64,000 bases of DNA, taken from contig NZ_CP081006.1 in the NCBI RefSeq assembly GCF_022317005.1, positions 1,240,001-1,304,000 of the forward strand, read 5' to 3'. The stretch is from Mycobacterium sp. IDR2000157661 (GTDB lineage: Bacteria > Actinomycetota > Actinomycetes > Mycobacteriales > Mycobacteriaceae). This document shows positions 13,077-23,072 of this stretch, one piece after another. The notes below the pieces were generated by a model. It saw only the letters and a list, made by a program, of their open reading frames with translations, was not told the DNA's origin and made no database searches. The first letter of the stretch is position 1; every line of letters starts with the position of its first letter. A program made the translations under genes and the position numbers.

Positions 13077-13826
13077 ATGGGCCTGTTACCGACACCGGAT
13101 GTGACGATCGCCGACGCCGACGTCGAGGATGCGTTGTGTCGCGCCGTGCGAATCATCAATCCGCTGCTGGACGCGCTGTGGGGCACCGATCCGCTTGGTC
13201 TCAAGAAAGGTCGTACCGGCCCGGCAGATACGCCGCTGGCAAAGGTTGCCGGCGGGCTCTCATGTGCGCTCAATGCCGCCGACGTCCCCGGTACACCGGC
13301 GTGGGACGACATGGCCGTCGACGACCGCATCGATTGGTGGGTGCGGCGGGTCGGCGCGCTGAACACCGTGGCAGTGGCGTTCCCCGGAGTCCTCGGCGTG
13401 GTGGGCCGCCGGCTGCCGATCCAGGATCTTCTCGGCTTCGCCAACCAGGCCATCGTGTTGTGCGCGGTGGCACGCGAGTTGGGCGTTTCGCAGCGCGGGG
13501 CGCAGGTTCGCATGCTGGCCGCGGTGCTGTGCGATCGCGACCTCTCCAATGTCGCCGAGGACGCGGGCGCCGACGAGCCCCCGGAGGAGATCCGCCGCAC
13601 GCCGAGGGGCATCGCCAAAGCCCTGTGGAATCTGGTCGGCCTGTTCGACGCCATCGGCGACGAACTCGCCAAGCGCAAGCAGCCGCGCGCACCCTTTCGG
13701 TACCTCGGCATGCTGCCCGGCGTCGGCGCCGTCGTCGACTACTTCGGCGAATACGGCGCCCTGGTCCGCGCGGCCAAGGCGGGACGGCAGTGGCTCGACG
13801 ACCGCGCGGAGGCGACTGCACCCTGA
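13077..13826 (+). CDS. Conserved hypothetical protein
   Basis: 249 residues, mostly helical, without signal peptide or clear membrane segments. The C-terminal part has a glycine-rich LGMLPGVGAVVDYFGEYGALVRA segment. No family recognised. The ATG at 13077 was chosen because it begins the compositionally normal part; a TTG/GTG further upstream is possible. It is followed 88 bases later by aconitase on the same strand and may be co-transcribed with it. Confidence 0.7.
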   Translation: MGLLPTPDVTIADADVEDALCRAVRIINPLLDALWGTDPLGLKKGRTGPADTPLAKVAGGLSCALNAADVPGTPAWDDMAVDDRIDWWVRRVGALNTVAVAFPGVLGVVGRRLPIQDLLGFANQAIVLCAVARELGVSQRGAQVRMLAAVLCDRDLSNVAEDAGADEPPEEIRRTPRGIAKALWNLVGLFDAIGDELAKRKQPRAPFRYLGMLPGVGAVVDYFGEYGALVRAAKAGRQWLDDRAEATAP

Positions 13827-13914
13827 TGCACGGTGCTCGGGCGATTCGCAGCACGCCCCGGCGGGTATCCGTGATGGCCGCTGGCGTCACATCGCGTCCG
13901 GAAGGAGCCCCCCG

Positions 13915-15870
13915 ATGTCTCTGAATGTGACTCGCAAGCTGATCGACTCGCACCTCGTCTCGGGCGAGATGACGCCCGGCAACGAGATCGCGATACACAT
14001 CGATCAGACGTTGACCCAAGATGCCACCGGGACGCTGGTGATGCAGGAACTGGAGGCGATTGGGCTCGATCGTGCTCGTACCGACGTGAGCGTGCAGTAC
14101 GTCGACCACAACCTTCTGCAGACCGACGAAAAGAACGCCGAAGATCACGAGTATCTGCGCACGGCCTGCCAGCGGTTCGGACTCTGGTTCTCCAAAGCCG
14201 GCAACGGGGTGTCGCACCCAACTCACATGCAGCGGTTCGGTATTCCCGGCAAGACGATGGTGGGGTCGGATTCGCACACGCCCGCGGCGGGCTCCCTCGG
14301 GATGCTCGCCATCGGTGTGGGGGGTCTTGAGGTGGCGCTGGCGATTTCCGGCAGGCCGTTGAACGTGCTGATGCCCGAGGTGTGGGGTGTCCGGCTGGAA
14401 GGTGAGCTGCCGGCGTGGTGTTCGGCCAAGGACGTGATTCTCGAGATGTTGCGCCGACACGACGTCAAGGGCGGTGTCAACCGGATCATCGAGTATCACG
14501 GTCCCGGACTGGCCGGCCTCACCGCAATGGACCGTCATGTGATCGCCAACATGGGTGCCGAGCTGGGCGCCACGACCACGGTGTTCCCGAGCGACGAGGC
14601 GGTGCGACATTTCCTGCGCGCCGAGGGACGCGAGGACGACTGGGTCGAACTGGTCGCCGACGAGGGCGCCGAGTACGACCTCGAGGAGACCATCGACCTG
14701 TCGAAGATCGAGCCACTGATCGCACGGCCGTCGTCGCCGGGCAACGTGGTGCCGGTGCGCGAGGTCGTCGGTGAGGAGGTCGCACAGGTGGTGATCGGGT
14801 CGAGCGCCAATCCCGGCCTCCGCGACTTCGCGATCGCGGCCGCGATGGTCGCCGGACGGCAGACCGCCCCGCAGGTCAGCTTCGACGTCAACCCGACGTC
14901 GCGGGAAATCCTGGCCGATCTGACGAAGATGGGCGCGACGACCGAACTGGTGATGGCCGGCGCGCGCATCCACCAGGCGGGGTGCATGGGATGCATCGGC
15001 ATGGGGCAGGCGCCGGCAACCGGCCGCAACTCGCTGCGCACGATGCCGCGCAATTTTCCCGGGCGGTCGGGCACCAAGGAAGACTCGGTGTGGTTGTGTT
15101 CACCGGAAACCGCCGCCGCGTCGGCGTTGACGGGGATGATCACCGACCCCCGGGAGTGGGCGCGCAGCGAGCAGATGGAGTATCCGGAGCTCAACCTGCC
15201 CGAACAGCGCTCCATCAACACCGCGATGCTGGTTGCGCCGTTGCCGGAGGAGGAGGCACAGAAGGTCGAGCCGGTGAAGGGGCCCAACGTCTCCGACCTG
15301 CCGGAGCTGACGCCGCTGCCCGAGCAGATCGAGGCGCCGGTTCTGCTCAAAGTGGGCGACAACGTCTCCACCGACGAGATCTCCCCGGCCGGTGCGCGGG
15401 CGCTGCCCTTCCGTTCGAATATCCCGAAGTTGGCGATATTCAGCTTCACACAGATCGACGACTCCTATCCGCAGCGGGCACAAGAGAGTAAGGACACTGG
15501 CCATGTCATCGTCGGCGGTGACAACTACGGTCAGGGTTCCTCGCGAGAGCACGCTGCGATCGCGCCTCGGTACCTCGGACTGCGGGTCGTCATCGCCAAG
15601 TCCTTCGCCCGCATCCACTGGCAGAATCTCGCCAACTACGGAGTCCTGGCGCTCGAGTTCGAGAATCCAGACGACTACGACACCGTCGATCAGGACGACT
15701 CGTTGCGCATCGAGAATGTACGGAGCACCGTGGAGAGCACGGACACCATGCAGGTGGAAAATCTCACGAAGAAGACGTCCTTCACTGTGCGGCACCGCCT
15801 TTCACCACGACAGGTCAAGGACGTGGTGGCGGGCGGTTTGATCGCCCGACTGTCACAAGAGGAAGAATGA
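13915..15870 (+). CDS. Aconitate hydratase, mitochondrial-type short form
   Basis: 651 residues. It isomerises citrate and isocitrate using a 4Fe-4S cluster. Visible are GSDSHTPAAG near 114, the cluster cysteines in AGCMGCIGMG near 352-361 (with an upstream Cys expected near 290), and the swivel-domain SSREHAA near 541. The general housekeeping aconitase of mycobacteria is over 900 residues, so this is a second, shorter aconitase-family enzyme; a related dehydratase (2-methylaconitate or homoaconitase-like) cannot be excluded. A GGAAGGAG site fixes the start. Confidence 0.88.
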   Translation: MSLNVTRKLIDSHLVSGEMTPGNEIAIHIDQTLTQDATGTLVMQELEAIGLDRARTDVSVQYVDHNLLQTDEKNAEDHEYLRTACQRFGLWFSKAGNGVSHPTHMQRFGIPGKTMVGSDSHTPAAGSLGMLAIGVGGLEVALAISGRPLNVLMPEVWGVRLEGELPAWCSAKDVILEMLRRHDVKGGVNRIIEYHGPGLAGLTAMDRHVIANMGAELGATTTVFPSDEAVRHFLRAEGREDDWVELVADEGAEYDLEETIDLSKIEPLIARPSSPGNVVPVREVVGEEVAQVVIGSSANPGLRDFAIAAAMVAGRQTAPQVSFDVNPTSREILADLTKMGATTELVMAGARIHQAGCMGCIGMGQAPATGRNSLRTMPRNFPGRSGTKEDSVWLCSPETAAASALTGMITDPREWARSEQMEYPELNLPEQRSINTAMLVAPLPEEEAQKVEPVKGPNVSDLPELTPLPEQIEAPVLLKVGDNVSTDEISPAGARALPFRSNIPKLAIFSFTQIDDSYPQRAQESKDTGHVIVGGDNYGQGSSREHAAIAPRYLGLRVVIAKSFARIHWQNLANYGVLALEFENPDDYDTVDQDDSLRIENVRSTVESTDTMQVENLTKKTSFTVRHRLSPRQVKDVVAGGLIARLSQEEE

Positions 15871-15918
15871 CGTCGATGTCGTGTCGACGACAACTTCCCT
15901 GGCTCTTGGACCGGACCC

Positions 15919-16152
15919 TTATACGGTTGTGCTGCCAGTTGGGTAGTTGATGACACGCAGCACGCTGTCAGCGGCATCGGTGAGGTAGATGCGGGTGCCA
16001 TCAGCACTAAGGACCAAGGCGTGGGCACCGGATTCGGTATTGGTGTCGACGGCGATGGTGCCCACCGGCGCCGGGACGGCGGTGGTCAAGTCGATGACGG
16101 AGACGGTGTCGTTGCTGTTGGCCATAAAGGCCACCGTCGCCCTCGGCGACAT
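15919..16152 (-). pseudogene. Beta-propeller (YVTN-type) protein fragment
   Basis: About 77 residues cover roughly one and a half propeller blades: NSNDTVSVIDLTT, then HALVLSADGTRIYLTD, then SVLRVIN. Full YVTN proteins have five or more blades. There is no signal peptide or ribosome site, and upstream the frame is not propeller-like. Most likely a remnant of a larger surface protein. Confidence 0.5.
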
Positions 16153-16374
16153 CCTCGGAGCCCCAATGTCGGCCAGCTAGGGCCGGTCGTCCCCAACATG
16201 GGGTGGCATAGGCGAACGAACAGACCCTCGGTGCCAGGACTTGTGACCCTGGCGCCGGCAAAGCGTGCCGGGCACAGTGTGGTGTGCCGATGTTCCGGCT
16301 ACAACCAGCCTCGCGGTGCGACGAAACGAACTGCGCCGCGTCTATGTCGGTGCGCAAGGTTTGAGGTGGTGAAT

Positions 16375-17325
16375 ATGCGCGACAGAAACCAGCGGTTGCG
16401 TAACGAGGTTGAACACCCGCAGCGCTACGAGGAGGCGACGATCACGTCCGTGGGCGCGCCGATTGTGCTGTCGGTGTGGCATGGCCGTCCGGGTGGCTCG
16501 GTGGTGGTGTTCCTACCGGGAACCATGACCCACCCCCTGTTCTACGAGGAATTCTGCGATGGCATTGCCGCTCAGGGTATTACGGTCGTCGGGGTCCACC
16601 CCGAGGGGCATGGCAAGAGCCCTCGCGTCGGGCGGCTACTGCGTCTGGAAAGCCTTGTCGCCAACGCACTCGACGCTACGGCCTGGGCCCGCGCGCGGTT
16701 CGGGCGTCACCCCGTGGTGGTGGGCTCCAGCCAAGGCGGTGTGCTGGCGATGATTGTCGCCACCCGTGACCACGAACTCGCCGGTGTGGTCGCCCACAAC
16801 GTTCTCGATCCAGCACTTCCGGAATCGATCACGGTGTCGCGGTTCCCCACCTCCCTACAGGCCGGATACGGGACATTTGTGCGAGCCCTTCGAGTGCTCG
16901 CCATGCTGGCGCCACGGCTCCCGATCCGGTTCAACGTCTACCTCGACCTGGCCCGGGTATGCCGCGAACAGTGGACCGCCGAACAATTTCTCATGGACCC
17001 GCTCAGCCTGCGGGCCTACCCGCTTGCCTTTCTCGCCGACCTGTTCACCGCCGACATGACTGCCATGGGCGACGGCACAATCACCTGCCCGATCGTTGTC
17101 GTCGCCGGCCGCGGAGACCCGCTGTTCAGCTTCGACTACACGCAAAAGGTATTCGCCCGCATTGCGGCGCCAACCAAAGAGCTTGTCGTATTCGACACCG
17201 ACCACCACCTCTTGTTCAACGAATGCTTGCCGCTAGTCCTGCCACGGATCGCCGAGCTGATCACACGCCTCGATGCCCAGCCTGTCGCAGGCAGTGACGC
17301 GTTGATCCCGACAAAGGAGCGCTGA
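16375..17325 (+). CDS. Alpha/beta hydrolase
   Basis: 316 residues from ATG (a GTG nine bases earlier is possible; GAGG site upstream). It shows the oxyanion turn FLPGTMTHP (near 44), the nucleophile elbow GSSQGG (near 117-122), an acid near VVAGRGDPLF and a histidine in DTDHHLL. Substrate unknown. It is 91 bases upstream of an acyl-CoA synthetase on the same strand, which points to lipid or ester catabolism. Downstream, 17326-17416 holds no gene. Confidence 0.82.
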   Translation: MRDRNQRLRNEVEHPQRYEEATITSVGAPIVLSVWHGRPGGSVVVFLPGTMTHPLFYEEFCDGIAAQGITVVGVHPEGHGKSPRVGRLLRLESLVANALDATAWARARFGRHPVVVGSSQGGVLAMIVATRDHELAGVVAHNVLDPALPESITVSRFPTSLQAGYGTFVRALRVLAMLAPRLPIRFNVYLDLARVCREQWTAEQFLMDPLSLRAYPLAFLADLFTADMTAMGDGTITCPIVVVAGRGDPLFSFDYTQKVFARIAAPTKELVVFDTDHHLLFNECLPLVLPRIAELITRLDAQPVAGSDALIPTKER

Positions 17326-17416
17326 GGGGTGAACGTAACCAATCTCGGCGATGGTGCTGGCAGGGTGCTTTGAAGCGGATGAACCGTGGTGAGCCGATCA
17401 CCATGGTCCTGGCGCG

Positions 17417-19237
17417 ATGACGATTTGCGGGCGGCCCTTAACTCTATGTGAGGCGTTCCAGCGCACCGCGGCAGTCGATCCGTGCGGGGTGGCGCTTCGA
17501 ACGCCCGGAGACAACCAAACGATGACCTGGCGCCAGTACGCCACCCAGGTGCGTCGGATTGCGGCGGCGCTCGCCGCCCTCGGCGTTCGACGCGGTGACG
17601 CGGTGACGTTGATGATGTCCAACAGGATTGAGTTCTATCCGTTCGACATAGCAGCCCAGCATCTCGGCGCCACCTCGTCGTCGCTGTATACCAACCTATC
17701 CGGCCAACAATTGGTCCGTGAGCTTGAACAGGCGGGCACCTCGGTGCTGATCTGCGAGGAGCGGCACGTGGACCGGATCCGGGACAGTGGCGCGGTAGTC
17801 GAGCACATTGTGTGCATCGACGGCGCACCGGCGGGCAGCATGTCGGCAGCCGAGATGATGGCCGGACGTGACCCGGGTTTCGACTTCGACGCCGTGTGGC
17901 GCGCGGTGCGGCCCGACGATGTCGCCACCTTTGCCTTCACCTCGGGTACCACAGGCGACCCGAAGTGCGTCGAGATAACCCACGCCAACCTGCTTTTCGA
18001 CTTGTTCGCCCTCGACGCGGTGCTCGGCATTCAGTTCGGTGATCGGACCATATCGTTTCTACCGTCCGCTCACATCGCCGATCGCATGTCTGCCCTGTAC
18101 GCGCAGGAAGTGTTCGGTGTCCAGGTCACGGCGGTGTCCGATCCGAGCGCCATCCAATCCGCCCTTCTCGACGTACGACCCACGATTTGGGGCGCAGTCT
18201 CGCCGGTGTGGGAAAAGCTGAAGGCAGCGATCGAGCATTCTTTGGCGAACGAACCCGACGATGCGCGGCGTCAGGAGTTGGTCTGGGCGCTGTCCGTCGC
18301 AGCCCGACGCGCAGCGGCGTTGGCCGCCGGGGTTGGGGTGCCCCGGCAACTCGCGAACGAGTGGGCGAGCGCCGACGCGTCAGTACTGTCCAAGGTGCGC
18401 GGCGGGCTCGGTTTGGACTGCCTGCGCTGGGCGCTTATCGGTGACGCGCCGATTCCGAAGGAGACGGTCGGATTCTTCGCCGGACTGGGTGTGCCGGTCA
18501 GCGAGGTGTGGGGCATGTCGGAGCTGACGTGCATCGCTTCGGTGTCTCGTCCACAGGATGCGCCGGTGGGCAGTGTCGGCAAGTTGCTGCCTGGGCTGGA
18601 GGGCCGAATCGCGGTTGACGGCGAGTTTCTGGTGCGTGGGCCCTTGGTCATGAAGGGCTACCGCAATGAGCCGGCTAAAACCGCTCAGGCGATCGACGAC
18701 GACGGCTGGCTGCACACCGGCGACATCCTGCGGCGTGACGCCGATGGCTACCTACGCGTGCTTGACCGCAAGAGCCATCTCATCATCAACGCGGCGGGAA
18801 AAATCATGTCTTCGGCCAACATTGAGAACACCATCAAGGCAGCGTGCCCGCTGATCGGTGCCATCATGGTGATCGGCGATGGCCGCCCGTACAATACCGC
18901 GCTGATCCTGCTGGGGCGCGATTCGGCCAGTCCGTCGCCAAGTGGCGCGGGGCCGTCCTTCCCTATGGCCGCCGGCCAGGCCGCCGACCCCTGGGTCATC
19001 GCCCAGATCGCCGCCGGCGTCGCAGCCGGTAACGACAGTCTCTCACCAGCCGAGCAAGTCAAGCGGTTTCGGGTACTGCCGACATCTTGGGATCCGGGCG
19101 GCGACGAGCTTACGCCCACGCTCAAGCTGAGGCGCGCGCGTATCGCCGCCAAGTACATCTCCGAGATTCAGGAGTTGTACGCGCCCACTCTGGCACCGTC
19201 GGTTCATGAGCCGGTCGCACCCAGTCAACCTGCCTAG
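17417..19237 (+). CDS. Long-chain fatty acid-CoA ligase (AMP-forming), FadD11/FadD15-like
   Basis: 606 residues. It activates fatty acids to acyl-CoA through acyl-AMP. The P-loop motif TSGTTGDPK is near 175-183, the A5 region EVWGMSELT near 365, the A7 motif GWLHTGDI near 430 and the DRKSHLIINAAGKIMSS hinge/A8 region near 450. Overall length and the long insertion before the A5 motif fit the long-chain (bubblegum/FadD15-like) subgroup. It probably works with the adjacent hydrolase. The 181 bp after it contain no supported gene. Confidence 0.9.
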   Translation: MTICGRPLTLCEAFQRTAAVDPCGVALRTPGDNQTMTWRQYATQVRRIAAALAALGVRRGDAVTLMMSNRIEFYPFDIAAQHLGATSSSLYTNLSGQQLVRELEQAGTSVLICEERHVDRIRDSGAVVEHIVCIDGAPAGSMSAAEMMAGRDPGFDFDAVWRAVRPDDVATFAFTSGTTGDPKCVEITHANLLFDLFALDAVLGIQFGDRTISFLPSAHIADRMSALYAQEVFGVQVTAVSDPSAIQSALLDVRPTIWGAVSPVWEKLKAAIEHSLANEPDDARRQELVWALSVAARRAAALAAGVGVPRQLANEWASADASVLSKVRGGLGLDCLRWALIGDAPIPKETVGFFAGLGVPVSEVWGMSELTCIASVSRPQDAPVGSVGKLLPGLEGRIAVDGEFLVRGPLVMKGYRNEPAKTAQAIDDDGWLHTGDILRRDADGYLRVLDRKSHLIINAAGKIMSSANIENTIKAACPLIGAIMVIGDGRPYNTALILLGRDSASPSPSGAGPSFPMAAGQAADPWVIAQIAAGVAAGNDSLSPAEQVKRFRVLPTSWDPGGDELTPTLKLRRARIAAKYISEIQELYAPTLAPSVHEPVAPSQPA

Positions 19238-19418
19238 GTTGCAAGAAGTGCGGTACGCGTTAACTCCAATGAGCGAATTATCCACGCCTCTATAACTATT
19301 CAATGCTTGATGTCATCACCTGTGAATGCCGCTCCGGTTTCCTCGGAGCCAGCTCTTCGGACGCAGGTTACTTCCCAGAGATGATGCCACCGGCATCATC
19401 ATGGTTGGAGATCTGAGC

Positions 19419-22412
19419 TCAGACCTTCGTCGTCGTTGCAGAGGCCACGGTGATCTCATGACCCGTGAACGTCTGTGTTCCGGAGCTTCCGGTGCTGACC
19501 ATGACGAGGACGACCCTGCCGCCCGCTTCGTCGATCACCAGCGGCAAGTCGGAGCCCAGGAAGTCGAGTCGGGTGACCTCGCCGGCGGTCGTCACGATCG
19601 TCAGATTCGTTCGACCCAATACGCGGTCGTCGGTTACCTGGTAGATGGTGCCGTCGGGCCCGATCAGTGGTTCGTTGGCGACCAGACCGGGAGTCTCGAT
19701 GGTGACAGCTGGTTCGCCCGGGCGCAGGATCGTGAAGTAGGCCAGCGTGGAGCTAACGCGCGTGGTCTGGATGACCGTGCCGTCATCGGTGATCGCCGGC
19801 GAAGCTTGGGGATTGCCCGGCGCCGTGAAGGTTTCGGCCTCCTCTCCCGGACGGAGCACCGTCAAGGTCGTGGTGCCCTCACTCCTGCCGGAGGCGAAGG
19901 TGACCGTGCCGTCAGCACCGAGTCCCAACGAGTTCGGCAGGCCGGCGATATCGACCGCTTCGGGCGCATCGCCCGGCCGGTAAATGGTGAGCCTCGACGC
20001 CGGGGCGCTGGAAGCACCGGTTCCGAACACATCGGCCACGACCACCGTCCCCGTCGAGTTGACAAGCGGGGGGACGCGATCGGTCGTCAGTGCGCTGTGC
20101 GAGATCTCCTGCTGCCCAGGCCGCAACACCGTGATCGTGCTTGTGCCCAACCCGTATGTGTTCGCCGACCCGTCGCTTGCGGTGAATGTGCCGTAGACCA
20201 CCGTCCCATCCGGCGCAGCGTAGGAGGTCCAAAGCCTCCCGAGGGAAGTGGATTCGATGGCGGGCTGCCCCGGGCGGAGGACCGTCACGGCGGTTGTCGT
20301 GGGATCGAGTGCGGTCCCTGCGCCACTGACCGTGGCGTAGGCGATCGTCCCGCCTGATCCGACGGATAGGGATCCGGGCGGTCCTGCCACCGGGTCGCGT
20401 GTCGCCTCCTGCCCGGGCCGCCAGACGTTCAAGAACGTGATGTACGGATCGTCGGCGGTGCCCGCGCCGGTCCAGTCGGTGAAAACGAGGGTGCCGTCGT
20501 CGGCGACGACCGGCTCTCCCAGGCCGACCCCGTCTCGGGTGATGATGCCGCTTGGACGCATCAGGACCAGGCGGGTAGTCGCCGGTTCGTCTCCCTCACC
20601 GGGAATAGTGAGGAGGAACGACACGGTGCCGTCGCCGGCCAACTGCGGCTGGCTCCCCGCGGCGAATCCGCCCGATTGGAAGTAGGTCTGCAGAGGTTGA
20701 TCGCCCCGCATCGCGGTCGCCCTGGTCTGCTGCGTGGGGGATCTGAACTCCCCGACGATTGATATCTGAACAGCCGTGCGGCCGTTGCTGAACAGGCCGC
20801 CGAGCGCAGCGCCCGGGGTGGTGAGCACCTCGTCGAGCTGACCCGGGCGCACGACGGTGACGGTGGTGTCGGCCGTGCCGTCGGCGGAGCGCACGACCGT
20901 GGTGTAGCCGACCGTTCCGTCAGCCAGGACGGTGACGCTGTTGCCGCTGAAGTCACCGAGTGCGCTGGATTCGGTGGGACTGTCTTGACCCGGACGCAGC
21001 ACCCTGACGGTGACACGGTACGGATCCGCGGCAGTGCCGCTTCCGGTCCGGTTGGCGATCGCGATGGTCCCGTCCGGTCCGACCGAGCTACGGCTAGGCC
21101 CGTCCGGCGGCGTCGAGATCGACCAGGTGTCGGTGACACCGGTGGACCGTGGTGCCAGCGTGACGGTGACTGCGCGAGTCGACGTATGGCCACCCCCGAA
21201 CAACCCCGCCAGGCCGTGGAGGTGGAATCCGCTGGCGGCGTCGCTGACCCTGACGGTGAAAGTATCGGTCAACGGGCTGGCGCCGCTCCAGTTCTGCGGG
21301 GCGATATAGGTGAAGTGGCCCTGCTGATCGACGACCACCGTGCCCCCCTGCGCGGTTGACGGCGCGACCGAGTAGATGATCGCGTCGTCGTCAGCGTCCG
21401 TGCCGGTGACGGTTCCGGTGACGATGAGGCCGTTCTGAGCGATGTCAGTCGGTTGACCCAGCACGGGACTGCGATTGAAGAAGGTGTGCCGCAACTCGCG
21501 CTGTACCCAGCCCAGCACTGCCCAGAACAGCGGCGGGCTCGCCGGTGCCGGCCCGGCGGGAGCCAGGAACGGCGACAGCAACACCCCGACCACGGCGGTG
21601 ATGATGCGCGTCGGAATGGCCAGCAGGGCGGCGATCGGCGACGTGGGCGCGGCGATCTGCGTCAGGCTGCCGGTGCCGGTCGCCGTGGTTCGACGGGCCG
21701 GCTCGTCGTCGACGCCGAAGGCCGTCATGGTGTTCGCAACTGCGTTCTCGAGCATCAACGGCACGCTGTCGGAAGAGGTCGCCACATCTCCCGCGGGGAC
21801 CGCTCCGGCACCACTGTCGACAACCTCAGAAGTCGCCGGGGTATCGCCTCGCTTCGCGGTCCACAGGTCCGGCCCGCTCGACGACGAGGGAATGTTCGCG
21901 GACGCAGGTGTCGCGGCAACCGGAGGAGGCGGAGGAACCGGTTCATTCTGCACGGGCACGGACGGTGAGCCACTTGTCATTTCGTCCGGCTGGAGATCCC
22001 CCTCCTCTGAACCGGTGTCGACGAAATCCGTCTCTTCTGTGCCCTTCGGCGCACCCTCGTCGCCGCCGACACCCCCGCCCGCAAGGTCGGGGCCGGCGTC
22101 ATCGAGATCCGGGTCGGCGCCGTCGACTTCCTGCGCTTCAGCGTCAACGTCGGGGCCCTGCGCGTCGGTGTCACCGCCCCCACCCGGCCGGGAGGTTTGG
22201 TCGGTGTCGGTGTTTGTGTCGCCGGACACCGCAGAGCCGTTCTCGCTGGTTTGGGCCCAGACCACGCCCGGCCCTGCCATCACCGCTCCACCGATGCCGA
22301 GAGCCACCGCCAACGCGCCGACCCGGCCGATGTGGCGCGCCAGCAGGCCCGACTGCGGGCGGGAACCCGACCGCTCAGCATCTCCGTCGCGTCGACTACC
22401 GAAGGCCGTCAT
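19419..22412 (-). CDS. Large secreted repeat protein with cadherin-like domain
   Basis: 997 residues. Layout: polar N-terminus, signal peptide core (GALAVALGIGGAVMAG, cleavage near VWA-QT, about 54), an acidic Asp/Gly/Glu linker (about 55-150), a Pro-rich part, a hydrophobic stretch (about 260-290), a VCBS/cadherin-like domain (about 320-410; GTDADDDAIIYSVAPS), then about ten units of 45-60 residues to the end. Each unit has a strand ending in a VLRPGQ-type motif and a 'DGTV' turn. This looks like a long beta-propeller or beta-solenoid. Start has a GGAGAGG site. Probably cell-surface; function unknown. Confidence 0.8.
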   Translation of the reverse strand: MTAFGSRRDGDAERSGSRPQSGLLARHIGRVGALAVALGIGGAVMAGPGVVWAQTSENGSAVSGDTNTDTDQTSRPGGGGDTDAQGPDVDAEAQEVDGADPDLDDAGPDLAGGGVGGDEGAPKGTEETDFVDTGSEEGDLQPDEMTSGSPSVPVQNEPVPPPPPVAATPASANIPSSSSGPDLWTAKRGDTPATSEVVDSGAGAVPAGDVATSSDSVPLMLENAVANTMTAFGVDDEPARRTTATGTGSLTQIAAPTSPIAALLAIPTRIITAVVGVLLSPFLAPAGPAPASPPLFWAVLGWVQRELRHTFFNRSPVLGQPTDIAQNGLIVTGTVTGTDADDDAIIYSVAPSTAQGGTVVVDQQGHFTYIAPQNWSGASPLTDTFTVRVSDAASGFHLHGLAGLFGGGHTSTRAVTVTLAPRSTGVTDTWSISTPPDGPSRSSVGPDGTIAIANRTGSGTAADPYRVTVRVLRPGQDSPTESSALGDFSGNSVTVLADGTVGYTTVVRSADGTADTTVTVVRPGQLDEVLTTPGAALGGLFSNGRTAVQISIVGEFRSPTQQTRATAMRGDQPLQTYFQSGGFAAGSQPQLAGDGTVSFLLTIPGEGDEPATTRLVLMRPSGIITRDGVGLGEPVVADDGTLVFTDWTGAGTADDPYITFLNVWRPGQEATRDPVAGPPGSLSVGSGGTIAYATVSGAGTALDPTTTAVTVLRPGQPAIESTSLGRLWTSYAAPDGTVVYGTFTASDGSANTYGLGTSTITVLRPGQQEISHSALTTDRVPPLVNSTGTVVVADVFGTGASSAPASRLTIYRPGDAPEAVDIAGLPNSLGLGADGTVTFASGRSEGTTTLTVLRPGEEAETFTAPGNPQASPAITDDGTVIQTTRVSSTLAYFTILRPGEPAVTIETPGLVANEPLIGPDGTIYQVTDDRVLGRTNLTIVTTAGEVTRLDFLGSDLPLVIDEAGGRVVLVMVSTGSSGTQTFTGHEITVASATTTKV

Positions 22413-23072
22413 GGCGCACACCTCTCCACACACCGCGGCATCGGCCGCGGGGACAATCGCACATTGGTCACATGGAGCGCTGATGCACGGCGTTACATGC
22501 CAGCGGCAACATAACAATGAATACATGCTCGGAAACGCTTCGAGTGGTTGGTCGTTGCGATCACAACTACTTCTGGTCGCTGATACCGCGTGTTTTCCTG
22601 AGAACTCGCTGGTCTGCCACCGGGGACAAGCCCCCCGGCCCTGAAGCCCTGTCCGCAATTTAACTAGCACGTCAACACAAGTTGAGTGTCATCCACCCGT
22701 CGCTACCCACACCACCTGCTGGGACGTGAACATTGAAGGAGAGTGCTACGCGCTGCGCAGCGCAGAGTTTTCCTGATTCGTGGGCACTCCGTGCGGTTTA
22801 ATTGCGAACGGCGCTGATCAAGCGGAGGGGAGACGATGTCCTATCAAGATCATCCCACTCGGGTACGGCCCTATCCACATGCTCGGGACGGCCGTCCTTC
22901 CGGTCGTCACTGCGGCGCTTAGTCAAGCTGCGGCCCAGTCGGAAGTGGTTCGCGTCACGCCGCCACCGCGGCGGGTGGAACTGGGAACACAACGACCCGG
23001 GCTCGAATGCCTCCGCCCAAGAATCCGGATCGCCGCCAGTGCGACCGGCTAGCGAACGCGCGTGGTGAACCT
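22413..23072. other. 660-bp intergenic region
   Basis: Divergent upstream DNA of the secreted repeat protein and the DUF2510 protein. It contains a perfect palindrome CGCTGCGCAGCG followed by a T-rich stretch near 22751-22776, but no convincing gene. It presumably carries both promoters. Confidence 0.4.

Noticed and set aside
22780..23052. Possible small gene in the 660-bp gap
   Set aside because: No ribosome site, mixed composition, and it overlaps the expected promoter of the DUF2510 gene.
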